A stretch of DNA of 19,920 nucleotides from Chromatiales bacterium (GCA_022360595.1 JAKSCN010000615.1:1-19920), one strand, 5' to 3'. Positions 1 through 7,795 are shown, counted from the stretch's first letter. Made by a program: numbers and translations. Notes: generated from the sequence alone by a model not told the origin.

Positions 1-305
1 ATGTGTTAGAGATGCCCTACCGCCCCATGACTACCGGTTCAGGCGAAGCTGGTGAAAGAGCACACACTTACCGATTGGGAGGCAACACCTGTTTGGCCGG
101 CGATGTGATCGGAGACTACTCGTTTGATCAGCCACTGCAGATCGGCGACAAGATCGTGCTGGAAGATATGATCCACTACACCTTTGTAAAGAACACCACC
201 TTCAACGGAGTCAATCTTCCTGCTTTAGCGATCTGGACTGGGGAGAACCAGTTGAAAATGGTTCGTGAGTTCGGTTATCAGGACTTTAAAACCCGGTTAT
301 CTTAA
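1..305 (+). CDS. nspC: Carboxynorspermidine decarboxylase, C-terminal end (5' partial)
   Basis: About 100 residues of the C-terminal part of carboxynorspermidine decarboxylase, the PLP enzyme that converts carboxynorspermidine (or carboxyspermidine) to the polyamine in the alternative spermidine/norspermidine pathway. The recognisable signature is GGNTCLAGDVIGDYSFDQPL followed by GDKIVLEDMIHYTFVK and a closing VREFGYQDFKTRLS. The CLAGD cysteine-containing segment belongs to the active site of this alanine-racemase-fold decarboxylase family. The reading frame is open at base 3 and upstream sequence is missing, so the GTG at base 3 is an internal codon rather than the start. A GC hairpin follows the stop codon. 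Assignment rests on sequence recognition of the C-terminal block only. Confidence 0.9.
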   Translation, partial: VLEMPYRPMTTGSGEAGERAHTYRLGGNTCLAGDVIGDYSFDQPLQIGDKIVLEDMIHYTFVKNTTFNGVNLPALAIWTGENQLKMVREFGYQDFKTRLS

Positions 306-313
306 AAGGGCCT

Positions 314-333
314 GGCCGACTTCCTAGTCGGCC
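314..333 (+). terminator. GC-rich hairpin after nspC
   Basis: A perfect 7-bp stem, GGCCGAC/GTCGGCC, with a 6-base loop begins 9 bases after the nspC stop. No T-run follows, so it may be a weak terminator or an RNA 3'-end stabiliser. A second inverted repeat, ACCGTTGA (381-388) and TCAACGGT (407-414), sits closer to the end of the convergent minus-strand gene and could serve either strand. Confidence 0.5.
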
Positions 334-417
334 GTTGCAACCCTACGAGACAACCAGCCCGCTTAAAACTTTTCCAGGAGACCGTTGACCAATCCTGAGC
401 GAGTGATCAACGGTTAT

Positions 418-1377
418 TTAGTCCTCCGGTAAACAGATCCCTTTCTGAGAGATCGCCCGCGCTGTCTTATACAGCAGCATGACTACTACCAAGGTGACAA
501 GGCTTAGCAGTGTCCAAGAGAGTGCGGCAAAACCGGGTACATTATTACTTTCATACATTACCAAAGTAGCCACCGTAATAGCCGCCAGAGGAAACGAGTA
601 GGCCCACCAAGAGAGAAAAAAAGCGATTTTCACGAAACGCTTCCACTGGGTAGCCAACAACAGAGTCAGAAAAAGACCACTGTAATAGAGCAACCGGGCG
701 AACGCGTCGATATCTCCGGTCAACTTCACATAAGAGATAAAACCCACTGCCGGTGGCGCAATCAGAATAAAAAAGGTGGGCATCAACTTCTCAGGCAACG
801 GGTTATGGAAGAAGACCCGATTCATAATGATGATGAACAGCACCAGCCAGAATACTATCCCGATACTGAAAAAGAACCAGGATATCTCAAAGTACCCAAG
901 CCCCGTCCCGGCAATTGGCACCAGCACATTACCCACTACCGGAATGAACCAGGCAGGGTTACTGTGCTGTACCTGATAGTGCTCATGATAAATCCATGAG
1001 CTCATCACATAGAGGGTAATCACAAGCTGCAGTGCAGCCCCTAAAATCCAGAGCGCGTGAGCCAAATCATGGGAAATACCAAGATAGACCACCGACAAAA
1101 GAATCAGGCTGATCGAGATAGCGGCAAAGAAATTGAGTTTAATCGGATGGCGGAACTCTTTAACAACCTCATCCTTAAACTTCACCAACTTGGTCAAATA
1201 GGTAACCAGAATAGCGACAAATGCCAGCGACACCATGGGAACAAGTGCTCCATCCAGCTTGAAGCTTAGGTCAAGAGTCTGTTGGGCTTTCTCCCAAGCG
1301 ATAGTGAGCCCCGCAAGCCCCATCACAACCGCGAAAAAGGAGATTGGAAAAAACTGAATACGACTACCGTTTTCCAT
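418..1377 (-). CDS. TDT/SLAC1-family anion channel or transporter (TehA-like)
   Basis: Integral membrane protein of 319 residues with about ten hydrophobic segments, the arrangement of the tellurite-resistance/dicarboxylate transporter (TDT) family that includes bacterial TehA and plant SLAC1. The N-terminal RIQFFPISFFAVVMGLAGLTIAW segment is typical of the family. The WWAYSFP motif at residues 257-263 matches the helix carrying the pore-gating phenylalanine; F262 is the likely equivalent. The known family members conduct small monovalent anions, transport C4-dicarboxylates or export sulfite; the substrate cannot be read from this sequence. A good ribosome site (AGAAGG on the minus strand) lies 7 bases before the ATG. 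In a sulfur oxidiser, sulfite or another inorganic anion is plausible, but that is inference. Confidence 0.85.
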   Translation of the reverse strand: MENGSRIQFFPISFFAVVMGLAGLTIAWEKAQQTLDLSFKLDGALVPMVSLAFVAILVTYLTKLVKFKDEVVKEFRHPIKLNFFAAISISLILLSVVYLGISHDLAHALWILGAALQLVITLYVMSSWIYHEHYQVQHSNPAWFIPVVGNVLVPIAGTGLGYFEISWFFFSIGIVFWLVLFIIIMNRVFFHNPLPEKLMPTFFILIAPPAVGFISYVKLTGDIDAFARLLYYSGLFLTLLLATQWKRFVKIAFFLSWWAYSFPLAAITVATLVMYESNNVPGFAALSWTLLSLVTLVVVMLLYKTARAISQKGICLPED

Positions 1378-1510
1378 TACTGTACCTTCTATCTACAGGT
1401 GAATACTGACAATCCAGATAATATTAGAACATAATAATATTCAATATACTGACAGTAAAGTTATATAACCCTCTGAAAAAAGGCAGTTTAGGCAAGACAC
1501 AAGCGGGTGG

Positions 1511-1547
1511 AAATAAAAAGCCGACTCCACCACCCGGCTGAATCGGC
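1511..1547 (-). terminator. Intrinsic terminator of the cupredoxin gene
   Basis: Read on the minus strand, GCCGATTC (1547-1540) pairs with GAGTCGGC (1527-1520) in an 8-bp stem with one T-G wobble and a 12-base loop, followed directly by TTTTTATTT. It lies 24 bases downstream of the cupredoxin stop and is a convincing rho-independent terminator. Confidence 0.8.
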
Positions 1548-1571
1548 CCCCTGCAGGTTCCAGAAGCTAAC

Positions 1572-2096
1572 TTATTCTTTTGCTTTAGCGGCCACAGACG
1601 CTTCGGCCTTATCCAACAGTCTGTGCATTTTTGGCCGGGTGAACTCACTCACACCCTTTGAAACATGAGCGCGTGCCTTCTCCAGATTAGGAATAGTATC
1701 ACCCACCTGAATCACTGCGACCATACCATGACGCTGGTGAAGCTTACACTTGATACCGTAAACACCGGGCTTGGTGAAAGTTACCTCATTCGGTTGGCGC
1801 GGCATGATTGAGATAGGCTCAGCCCCTTCTGGGATCATACCCTTTACTGAATGAACAGTATGACGCCCCACCGTGCCGAGAAAACGAACCGTGTCACCGA
1901 CGTTAATCTCCATATAGTCAGGTACGAACTGATACATCAATTCCGCTTTTGGTGCATTGATGTCATAGACTTGGCGTACCATCCTTAATTCATAAGACTC
2001 TCCTGCATAGCTGCCAATCACAAAACCGAGCATTAGCCCACCCACTGAAAGGACAATAGTCCTTTTGCTGGTCAAAAATAGTTTGGATGCATTCAT
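1572..2096 (-). CDS. Pseudoazurin-like blue copper protein, membrane-anchored
   Basis: Cupredoxin of 174 residues; a small periplasmic electron carrier by family. Residues 13-31 are hydrophobic and form a signal peptide or uncleaved anchor. The pseudoazurin core is plain: GRHTVHSVKGMIPEGAE aligns with the pseudoazurin HxVxxxKGMIPxGAE block, and PGVYGIKCKLHQRHGM supplies the second copper loop. The four type-1 copper ligands are predicted as His79, Cys117, His120 and Met125; the C-x2-H-x4-M spacing equals that of pseudoazurins. A C-terminal tail of about 40 residues, rich in Ala, Lys and Glu, also resembles the end of pseudoazurins. Known pseudoazurins feed electrons to nitrite and nitrous oxide reductases or cytochrome peroxidases; no such partner is in this window. 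Its own terminator follows and the MFS gene is divergent. Confidence 0.88.
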   Translation of the reverse strand: MNASKLFLTSKRTIVLSVGGLMLGFVIGSYAGESYELRMVRQVYDINAPKAELMYQFVPDYMEINVGDTVRFLGTVGRHTVHSVKGMIPEGAEPISIMPRQPNEVTFTKPGVYGIKCKLHQRHGMVAVIQVGDTIPNLEKARAHVSKGVSEFTRPKMHRLLDKAEASVAAKAKE

Positions 2097-2172
2097 TGAT
2101 AATAATTCTCAATTCTATTGGCGATCATTCTCTTTTATCCAAATCTTTTTGTCTAGATTTTTACGGTTATTT

Positions 2173-2185
2173 TAGGGTCTGTTAA
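2173..2185 (+). repeat. Short dispersed motif TAGRGYCTGTTAA, copy 1
   Basis: TAGGGTCTGTTAA lies in the 186-bp gap between the divergent cupredoxin and MFS genes. Near-identical copies occur at 4221-4233 and, inverted, at 15950-15962. Each starts with YTAG. The three copies share the core CTGTTAA and tolerate changes at two positions only. Confidence 0.5.
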
Positions 2186-2282
2186 CCTTAACCTGGAGAC
2201 ATCATTGGTTGACGCTATCCTAGGTAGCAGCAAACCGCTATCATAGCCCCCTTCATCCACATCCCATCATGAAACGATCGGC

Positions 2283-3554
2283 TTGAACGCTTCACCAACA
2301 CTCACTCAACGTCTGGTATTAATTCTTTTCCCTTTCGCTTTTGGCTACTATCTCTCCTATTTGGTTCGGGTGGTTAACGCCGTTCTGGCGCCGGACCTTA
2401 CAAAAGAACTTGCACTCTCCTCCGACACTCTGGGGCTACTCACTGCCATCTATTTCATCACCTTCGCCGCCACGCAAATCCCACTGGGGATTCTGCTTGA
2501 TCGATACGGCCCAAGAAAAATTGAGGCAGGCCTGCTTCTCTTTGCCGCTGTTGGAGCCGCTGTTTTTGCCGTTGGCGACAGTGTAGTTACGCTAATCATT
2601 GGCAGAGGGCTAATCGGCTTTGGTGTATCGGCTTGTCTGATGGCGGGCTTCAAGGCCTTTACTCAATGGTTCAAACCCCAACGACTACCGATGATCAATG
2701 GATTGATCATGGCTGCTGGCGGCTTAGGCGCACTGACAGCCACCGCTCCGGTCCAATATGCTCTGGGCTTTACCGACTGGCGCGGCATTTTTACTATTTT
2801 ATCGGTACTGATGGCACTCTGTGCCCTGCTGATTTTCACCTTGGTTCCTGATCACCCGGACACAGCTCGACCCAATACAGCGAATAAGGCGTCCCTGGGC
2901 GAACAGTTCAAAGGCATCAAAGTGATATTTACCGACAGCTTCTTCTGGTCCATTGCACCTTTGACCATGCTTTCACAAGCCACCTTCATTTCGATTCAAA
3001 GCCTATGGGCCGGTCCTTGGCTGCGTGATATCGGCGGACTTTCTCGTGTGGAGGCGGCAGACACCCTGTTTCTGATCGCTAGCGCCATGATCGCCGGTTT
3101 TCTCACACTAGGCACACTTGCGGAACGTCTCTCCCGCCGGGGCATACCACCAATAAAGGTCTCCACCTTGGGTATGATGATCTTTATCACTATTCAAGGC
3201 GTGATCATTTTGGAGCCTGCCTCTAACTGGATAGTCCCGATATGGATTGCCTTTGGATTCTTCGGCACCACTGGTATTGTGCAATACGCCGTACTCTCCC
3301 AACACTACCCCAAGCAGCTATCCGGCCGGGTTAACACCGCCCTCAACCTGCTCGTATTTATTGCCGCCTTTACTATTCAGTGGCTTATTGGCAAGATCAT
3401 TGATCACTGGCCCCAGTTGGACCAGGGTCACTATGCCCCCGAAGGCTATCAAACCGCCTTTACCGTTACTTTCACACTTCAGATCATGGCGCTGACATGG
3501 CTTATCTACGCTTACCGAAAATTCAACGCAAACCACGTCTCGACAAGCCATTAA
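2283..3554 (+). CDS. Major facilitator superfamily transporter
   Basis: Twelve-helix secondary transporter of 423 residues. The N-terminal LILFPFAFGYYLSYLVRVVNAVLAPDL segment is TM1. The loop between TM2 and TM3 carries the MFS motif A as GILLDRYGPRK (residues 69-79), and TM4 has the RGLIGFGVSACLMAGFKA pattern. No ATG exists near the expected N terminus, so the TTG at 2283 is the most reasonable start; an ATG at 2269 is out of frame and stops at 2284-2286. No strong ribosome site precedes it. It is divergent from the cupredoxin gene and lies upstream of the sulfur globule gene, but neither neighbour identifies the substrate. Homologues of this subtype are annotated only as nitrate/nitrite-like or general MFS proteins. 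Confidence 0.85.
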   Translation: MNASPTLTQRLVLILFPFAFGYYLSYLVRVVNAVLAPDLTKELALSSDTLGLLTAIYFITFAATQIPLGILLDRYGPRKIEAGLLLFAAVGAAVFAVGDSVVTLIIGRGLIGFGVSACLMAGFKAFTQWFKPQRLPMINGLIMAAGGLGALTATAPVQYALGFTDWRGIFTILSVLMALCALLIFTLVPDHPDTARPNTANKASLGEQFKGIKVIFTDSFFWSIAPLTMLSQATFISIQSLWAGPWLRDIGGLSRVEAADTLFLIASAMIAGFLTLGTLAERLSRRGIPPIKVSTLGMMIFITIQGVIILEPASNWIVPIWIAFGFFGTTGIVQYAVLSQHYPKQLSGRVNTALNLLVFIAAFTIQWLIGKIIDHWPQLDQGHYAPEGYQTAFTVTFTLQIMALTWLIYAYRKFNANHVSTSH

Positions 3555-3665
3555 CATTCCCCAACCACTTGCCTTAAGTAGTAAAGAGTCGTATATATTG
3601 GTGCCGGTACAGAAAAAGCTTACACGACAATCAGAAATAACCTTGCATCTACCAAGAAAAAGGAT

Positions 3666-3692
3666 TTGACTACTTTAGTATTCGCTTATATT
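3666..3692 (+). promoter_or_regulatory. Candidate sigma-70 promoter of the sulfur globule gene
   Basis: TTGACT at 3666-3671 and TATATT at 3687-3692 are separated by 15 bases, shorter than ideal. The site lies about 80 bases upstream of the start codon in an otherwise gene-free 220-bp gap, leaving a leader of roughly 75 bases. A ribosome site GGAG is at 3765-3768. Confidence 0.45.
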
Positions 3693-3775
3693 CTGGACCT
3701 CAATGAAGGCACAAGGTGGTATCAGGCTTTCACTAAACCCAAAAGTTTGATTACAAAATAATTTGGAGATACACA

Positions 3776-4114
3776 ATGAAAAAAATCGCAAAGGTTGCTG
3801 CTGTCGCCGCACTGGTCGCTGCTTCTGGTTCTGCATCTGCATGGTGGGGCTGGGGTGGTCCTTGGAATGGTCTGGGCGACGGTTTTGGTGACGGTTCTGG
3901 CGACTTCAACATGAACTTCAGTGGTCGTAGCAACATGTACGGTCGTGGTAACGGTTACGGCTATGGCAATCCATACTACGGTGGTTACGGCTACCCATAC
4001 TACGGTGCACCTTACGCTCCTTATGGCGCTGCTCCTTACGCCTACGGTGCTCCTTATGGCTATGCCCCTGTAGCTCCTCAGGCGCCTGCTGCTCCAGCCG
4101 CGCCTGCTAAATAA
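3776..4114 (+). CDS. Sulfur globule protein (SgpA/SgpB type)
   Basis: Secreted structural protein of 112 residues. A signal peptide (MKKIAKVAAVAALVAASGSASA, cleavage after residue 22) exposes a mature N terminus WWGWGGPWNG. The mature chain is made of Gly-, Tyr-, Pro- and Ala-rich repeats: a GDGFGDGSGDFNMNF section (about 34-48), GYGYGNPYYGGYGYPYYG repeats (about 60-77), PYAPYGAAPYAYGAPYGY repeats, and an AP-rich tail ending in APAAPAK. This is the composition of the Allochromatium vinosum envelope proteins that coat periplasmic sulfur globules. Its presence suggests that the organism stores elemental sulfur during sulfide or thiosulfate oxidation. The gene is monocistronic, with a good ribosome site and its own promoter candidate. 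Codons in the repeats favour GGT and TAC, as expected for a highly expressed gene. No other sulfur-oxidation gene is in the window. Confidence 0.88.
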   Translation: MKKIAKVAAVAALVAASGSASAWWGWGGPWNGLGDGFGDGSGDFNMNFSGRSNMYGRGNGYGYGNPYYGGYGYPYYGAPYAPYGAAPYAYGAPYGYAPVAPQAPAAPAAPAK

Positions 4115-4220
4115 GTTTAGCGACTTATTTCAACCAAGGATGGTCTCTGCACAAGGACGTGCAAAGCCCTCCCTTGCTGATATTCCATCGGCATGAGCTA
4201 TTGAATCACACATCTGTTGT

Positions 4221-4233
4221 TAGGGCCTGTTAA
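4221..4233 (+). repeat. Short dispersed motif TAGRGYCTGTTAA, copy 2
   Basis: TAGGGCCTGTTAA overlaps the stop codon of the minus-strand HisM-like permease gene. It is the closest match to the copy at 2173-2185, differing at one base. Confidence 0.5.
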
Positions 4234-4991
4234 GGATAGGCGATATGGCGTTTGAGACGTCGCTCGACCAAACGGAACAGATAGGTAAGCATAAACGCCA
4301 TCACAAAATAGAGCACGGCGGCGTAGACAAAAATTTCCAAGTCATAGGAACGTGAGAAGATGGTGCGGGTCTGCCCCATCAGATCCATCACCGTGATAGC
4401 GCTGGTCAAGGCGCTGGCCTTGAGCATCAATATCACCTCATTACCGTAAGCAGGCCAGGCAATTCGGAAGGCCTGAGGCAGTATGATGCGCCGATAGAGC
4501 AGCATCCCCGACATACCCGCCGCTCGACCAGCCTCAACTTGCCCCTCAGGCACCCCTTTGATGCCTCCTCGCAAGATCTCGGCCACATAAGCGGACGTAT
4601 TGATAGAGAGCACAATGACTCCCATCCACCAGCCATCGCGTAACACCGGCCAGAGAAAACTCTCACGCAGCACTTCAAACTGCCCAAGTCCATAGTAGAA
4701 AAGAAAGAGTTGAACCAACAGAGGAGTGCCACGAAATACGTAGATATAGACATATGCCGGGACCGATAACCACTTATTGGATGAGACCCGCGCCAACGCC
4801 ATAGGTACCGCAACGACCAACCCGATCAGACAACAGAGCACCAGAATCTCTACTGTAGTGAAGGTTCCCTGTACAAACCGCGGACAGTAATCGGCAAACC
4901 CTTGGGGAGTGGCGGGTCCGATAATCTGGCAGACGGCCTCTGAGGCCCGATATTTTGCTTCAAAATAGCTGATATCAAATCCAAGCATCAT
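4230..4991 (-). CDS. Basic amino acid ABC transporter permease, HisM type
   Basis: Inner-membrane permease of 253 residues, one half of the heterodimeric channel of a polar amino acid importer. It has a longer periplasmic N terminus (about 45 residues), then five to six helices. The cytoplasmic EAA loop that docks to the ATPase reads EAGRAAGMSGMLLYRRIILPQAFRIAWP from residue 153. IYVFRGTPLLVQLFLFYYGL is the usual HisM/ArtM/AotM motif. Its ATG overlaps the stop of the preceding permease gene as ATGA (4988-4991), so the two are translationally coupled. It is the last gene of a four-gene minus-strand operon. Arginine, ornithine, lysine or histidine are the likely substrates by family; the exact one is not resolved. 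Confidence 0.9.
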   Translation of the reverse strand: MMLGFDISYFEAKYRASEAVCQIIGPATPQGFADYCPRFVQGTFTTVEILVLCCLIGLVVAVPMALARVSSNKWLSVPAYVYIYVFRGTPLLVQLFLFYYGLGQFEVLRESFLWPVLRDGWWMGVIVLSINTSAYVAEILRGGIKGVPEGQVEAGRAAGMSGMLLYRRIILPQAFRIAWPAYGNEVILMLKASALTSAITVMDLMGQTRTIFSRSYDLEIFVYAAVLYFVMAFMLTYLFRLVERRLKRHIAYP

Positions 4992-5713
4992 CCGGCCCTG
5001 CGCACACCGCGGTTTGCCCGCAGCTCCATTCGATGCCTGCCGAAATCAGAGACAATGGTCAGCAGCAGATAGATCAACGCTGCCACCATGTAGAACAGAA
5101 AAGGCTCACGGGTAGTCTCGCCCGCAATATTGGATTGCCGTAATAGTTCGTCCAGTGCAATAACCGATACCAGGGAGGTATCCTTGAGCAGGACCATCCA
5201 GAGATTGCCCAACCCTGGAATGGCATAGCGCCACATCTGCGGCATACGGATACGCCAGAAAATCTGGCTTGGTCGCATACCACACGCCAATCCGGCTTCA
5301 ATCTGGCCATTCGGTACCGCTTGATACGCACCACGAAAAACCTCTGAGGCAAATGCGCCAAAGATCAGGCTCAACGCCAATACCCCGGCCACAAATTTAT
5401 TTACCTCAATAACGCCATCGTAATTGAGGGCTCCAGTGATGCTGACCATTAGCTGGTCCGCACCAAAAAAGACCAGAAGAATAATCAGAAACTCGGGTAT
5501 ACCCCGGATCAAATTGGTGTAACCCGATGCGAGAAAACGCAGAACTCGCGAATGGGAGATCTTAGCGCCAGCAGTGGCCAAACCCAGCACCAGCCCCACG
5601 GCCAAAGAGACCAAGGCGAGTTCCAATGTCAGTACTGCTCCCAGCAGTAGCTCATCGCCCCACCCTTTGTCACCAAGACTCAGAAGCGTGAATACTGAAT
5701 TCTCCGCGCTCAC
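4988..5713 (-). CDS. Basic amino acid ABC transporter permease, HisQ type
   Basis: Partner permease of 241 residues with a short N terminus and about five helices. The family motif YTNLIRGIPEFLIILLVFFG sits at residues 65-84 and the EAA loop begins EAGLACGMRPSQIFWRIRMPQMWRYAIPG at residue 139. The conserved LKDTSLVSVIALDELLRQS segment follows. Together with the HisM-type protein it would form the transmembrane pore of a HisQMP2-like complex. The gene is 73 bases downstream of the binding protein gene, and that gap contains a strong hairpin; the ribosome site (AGGT) is weak. The four-base overlap with the next gene supports stoichiometric expression of the two permeases. Confidence 0.9.
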   Translation of the reverse strand: MSAENSVFTLLSLGDKGWGDELLLGAVLTLELALVSLAVGLVLGLATAGAKISHSRVLRFLASGYTNLIRGIPEFLIILLVFFGADQLMVSITGALNYDGVIEVNKFVAGVLALSLIFGAFASEVFRGAYQAVPNGQIEAGLACGMRPSQIFWRIRMPQMWRYAIPGLGNLWMVLLKDTSLVSVIALDELLRQSNIAGETTREPFLFYMVAALIYLLLTIVSDFGRHRMELRANRGVRRAG

Positions 5714-5745
5714 ATTAAATACCTGTCACTCGATATATATAACTA

Positions 5746-5765
5746 GGGGCTACCGATGTAGCCCC
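5746..5765 (-). promoter_or_regulatory. Intercistronic hairpin between binding-protein and permease genes
   Basis: GGGGCTAC (5746-5753) and GTAGCCCC (5758-5765) form an 8-bp perfect stem with a CGAT tetraloop in the gap between the binding protein stop and the HisQ start. Such structures in binding-protein operons protect or partly terminate the message so that the periplasmic protein outnumbers the permeases. No long T-run follows, which favours stabilisation over full termination. Confidence 0.65.
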
Positions 5766-5786
5766 CTAAACCAGCTATGTTTTCGA

Positions 5787-6530
5787 TCAGTAAATATCGA
5801 ATGGGAAGTACTTGGCGTTGATCTTGGCATAAGTGCCATTTTCGCGAATGGACTTGATGGCACCACTCAATGCATCACGCAGCTCAGCCTCATTTTTGCG
5901 TACCGCAATACCGATCTGATCGTTAATATCGACCTTCTCCCCCACATATTCGTAATCAGGATTCTCTTTCAACCAATCAAACAGTGGATAGGCATCAGAG
6001 AGAATCGCATCAAGACGACCAGACGTCATATCGGCATAGGCAGCGGTCTGTTTGTCGTAGAGTTTGACTCGAACCTTGCCCGCCATATTGTCTTCCAGCC
6101 ACTGGCCGGCAACTGTCGCGCGTTGCGCACCAACGTTTTTGCCAATCAGGTCATCAGCACTCTTGATAGCGCTGCCCTTTTTAGCCCCAAAACGGAGATA
6201 GTTGGAGTAGTAACGCCCGGTAAAATCAACCTTCTTCATCCGCTCTTCGGTTATCGACATACTAGCAACAACCGCGTCATATTTTTTTGCCAGCAGCGCT
6301 GGAATGATACCGTCCCAATCCTGTGCGACAATCGTACATTCCGCTTTGAGCTGCTCACACAACGCCTTCGCGATATCCACATCAAACCCAATCAGCTCAC
6401 CCGAAGCATCTTTCATATTAAAGGGAGGATAAGCCCCTTCCGTGGCGATTCGTATTTTCATCCCCCCGGCAGATGCCGTTGCAACAATGCCGAAAGCCAG
6501 AAACAAGGAGATAACTGTTGTTTTAAACAT
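5787..6530 (-). CDS. Polar amino acid ABC transporter, periplasmic binding protein (HisJ/ArgT/AotJ type)
   Basis: Periplasmic substrate-binding protein of 247 residues in the SBP_bac_3 family. The signal peptide is MFKTTVISLFLAFGIVATASA. The mature protein opens with KIRIATEGAYPPFNMKDASGELIGFDVDIAKALCEQL, the family N-terminal block that contributes ligand contacts, then WDGIIPALLAKKYDAVVASMSITEERMKKVDFT. The second lobe includes VGAQRATVAGQWLED and SGRLDAILSDAYPLFDWL. The two cysteines near residues 58 and 65 (LCEQLKAEC) recall the disulfide of lysine/arginine/ornithine and histidine binding proteins. AAGGAA precedes the ATG by about 6 bases. Arginine, ornithine or a related basic amino acid is the likely ligand by family. 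Confidence 0.9.
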   Translation of the reverse strand: MFKTTVISLFLAFGIVATASAGGMKIRIATEGAYPPFNMKDASGELIGFDVDIAKALCEQLKAECTIVAQDWDGIIPALLAKKYDAVVASMSITEERMKKVDFTGRYYSNYLRFGAKKGSAIKSADDLIGKNVGAQRATVAGQWLEDNMAGKVRVKLYDKQTAAYADMTSGRLDAILSDAYPLFDWLKENPDYEYVGEKVDINDQIGIAVRKNEAELRDALSGAIKSIRENGTYAKINAKYFPFDIY

Positions 6531-6566
6531 AAGGTTGTTCCTTAATAGTGTGGTGGTTGTGCTCGA

Positions 6567-7340
6567 TCAAAGGTTACTGGCAAGAAATTCACGAAATCGC
6601 GACGATGTCGGATTGTTGAATACCTCCTCCGGTCTCCCCTCCTCCTCAATACGTCCTTGGTGCAGAAAGATCACCTTGTCCGAGACCTCTCTGGCAAATC
6701 CCATCTCATGGGTAACCACAATCATGGTACGCCCTTCCTCGGCGAGTCCACGCATTACCCGCAGCACTTCCCCCACCAGTTCGGGATCAAGCGCCGAGGT
6801 GGGCTCATCAAATAACATCACCTCCGGCTTCATGGCCAAGGCCCTGGCAATCGCGGCGCGCTGCTGCTGACCACCGGAAAGCTGGCTCGGATAATGATGC
6901 TGCTTATCCGCCAGGCCCACCTTCTCCAACAGCTCTTCAGCAACGATAATCGCTTCCCGTTTTGGCTGCTTAAGCACATGAACCGGGGCTTCAATCAGGT
7001 TTTCCAAAATAGTCATGTGAGACCAGAGATTAAAGCTCTGAAACACCATCCCAAGACGACTGCGAATCCGGGACACCTGTTTCTTATCGACGGGAATCAA
7101 ACCGCCGTTACGGGAAGCCTGCATGATGATCTTCTCACCATGAACATGGATCTCCCCGACATCAGGGGTTTCAAGCAGATTGATGCAGCGCAAAAAAGTA
7201 CTTTTACCGGAACCACTGCTGCCGAGCAGGGCGATCACATCTCCTTCATGAGCGGTAATTGACACTCCCTTCAGAACTTCAGTATCCGCAAAAGATTTAT
7301 GGATATTCTCAGCAACCAGTGCAGGGATAGAGTCAGACAT
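6567..7340 (-). CDS. Amino acid ABC transporter ATP-binding protein, HisP type
   Basis: Cytoplasmic ATPase of 257 residues that powers the importer. All nucleotide-binding elements are visible: Walker A GSSGSGKST (40-48), Q-loop Gln101 in VFQSFNLWSH, signature LSGGQQQR (154-161), Walker B VMLFDE (174-179), D-loop SALD and switch His211. The insert MQASRNGGLIPVDKKQVSRIRSRLG after the first subdomain is characteristic of HisP, AotP and ArtP relatives. It is the first gene of the operon, 36 bases ahead of the binding protein gene, an ATPase-first order. I see no clear ribosome site before its ATG. The upstream gap holds palindromes that may regulate the whole operon. Confidence 0.93.
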   Translation of the reverse strand: MSDSIPALVAENIHKSFADTEVLKGVSITAHEGDVIALLGSSGSGKSTFLRCINLLETPDVGEIHVHGEKIIMQASRNGGLIPVDKKQVSRIRSRLGMVFQSFNLWSHMTILENLIEAPVHVLKQPKREAIIVAEELLEKVGLADKQHHYPSQLSGGQQQRAAIARALAMKPEVMLFDEPTSALDPELVGEVLRVMRGLAEEGRTMIVVTHEMGFAREVSDKVIFLHQGRIEEEGRPEEVFNNPTSSRFREFLASNL

Positions 7341-7795
7341 GCGCGTATTTGTCTTGTACCGTTAGAGTAGTACGATCAATGATTGGGATGATCGCTATAT
7401 AATCTCATAAAGCGTGGAATAGTGTCACACTCTGATAACAATTAACAACGATGATTTTAGCCCAAAATATCACCTTTTAGCGCTCCTGGTACCGGTTATT
7501 ACTCGAAATAAAAATGGCAATTTTCTGATTTCGACGTGATTTATGGCCACGCAAAAATCCAGCACGTCTCTCTGCCCTGCCGAATCACAAGCGGGTGATA
7601 CCAATTTTGGAATACACTGGTTTGTGCTGACTTGGCCAACAATACTTGCTTGGGATAGCAGCGGAGTGCCGGTTGTGGGGCTGACACTGCCTCCTTTTTC
7701 CCAATTTTCACTCCCGTACGGTTCTGAACACCAGCCGGCAGCAAGCGCTCATACATTGAGGTATGATACGCGGTACAACTCGTTGACCGGGAACG
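7341..7795. promoter_or_regulatory. 455-bp gap: divergent control region plus a stretch without convincing genes
   Basis: The left part must hold the promoter of the minus-strand amino acid importer operon. It contains two palindromes: CGATCA/TGATCG around 7373-7394 with a 10-base centre, and AGTGTCACACT at 7421-7431. A minus-strand TATATA-like -10 lies between them near 7395-7402, so the pair would bracket a promoter. The right part (about 7541-7795) is open in one frame on each strand for about 90 codons, but neither translation resembles a known family, has a ribosome site, or shows biased codon use. I treat it as non-coding, possibly a decayed or repeated sequence. Confidence 0.4.

Noticed and set aside
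2094..2112. FNR-like box TTGAG...ATCAA upstream of the cupredoxin gene
   Set aside because: The spacer is 7 bases instead of 4, so it does not fit an FNR site.
5574..6545. Long plus-strand open frame of 323 codons
   Set aside because: It is antisense to the binding protein gene and the end of the HisQ permease gene, both of which have clear family motifs; its own translation resembles nothing.
1500..7596. Shared 12-mer CACAAGCGGGTG near 1500 and 7587
   Set aside because: Several 12-base matches are expected by chance in 20 kb and the flanks do not match.
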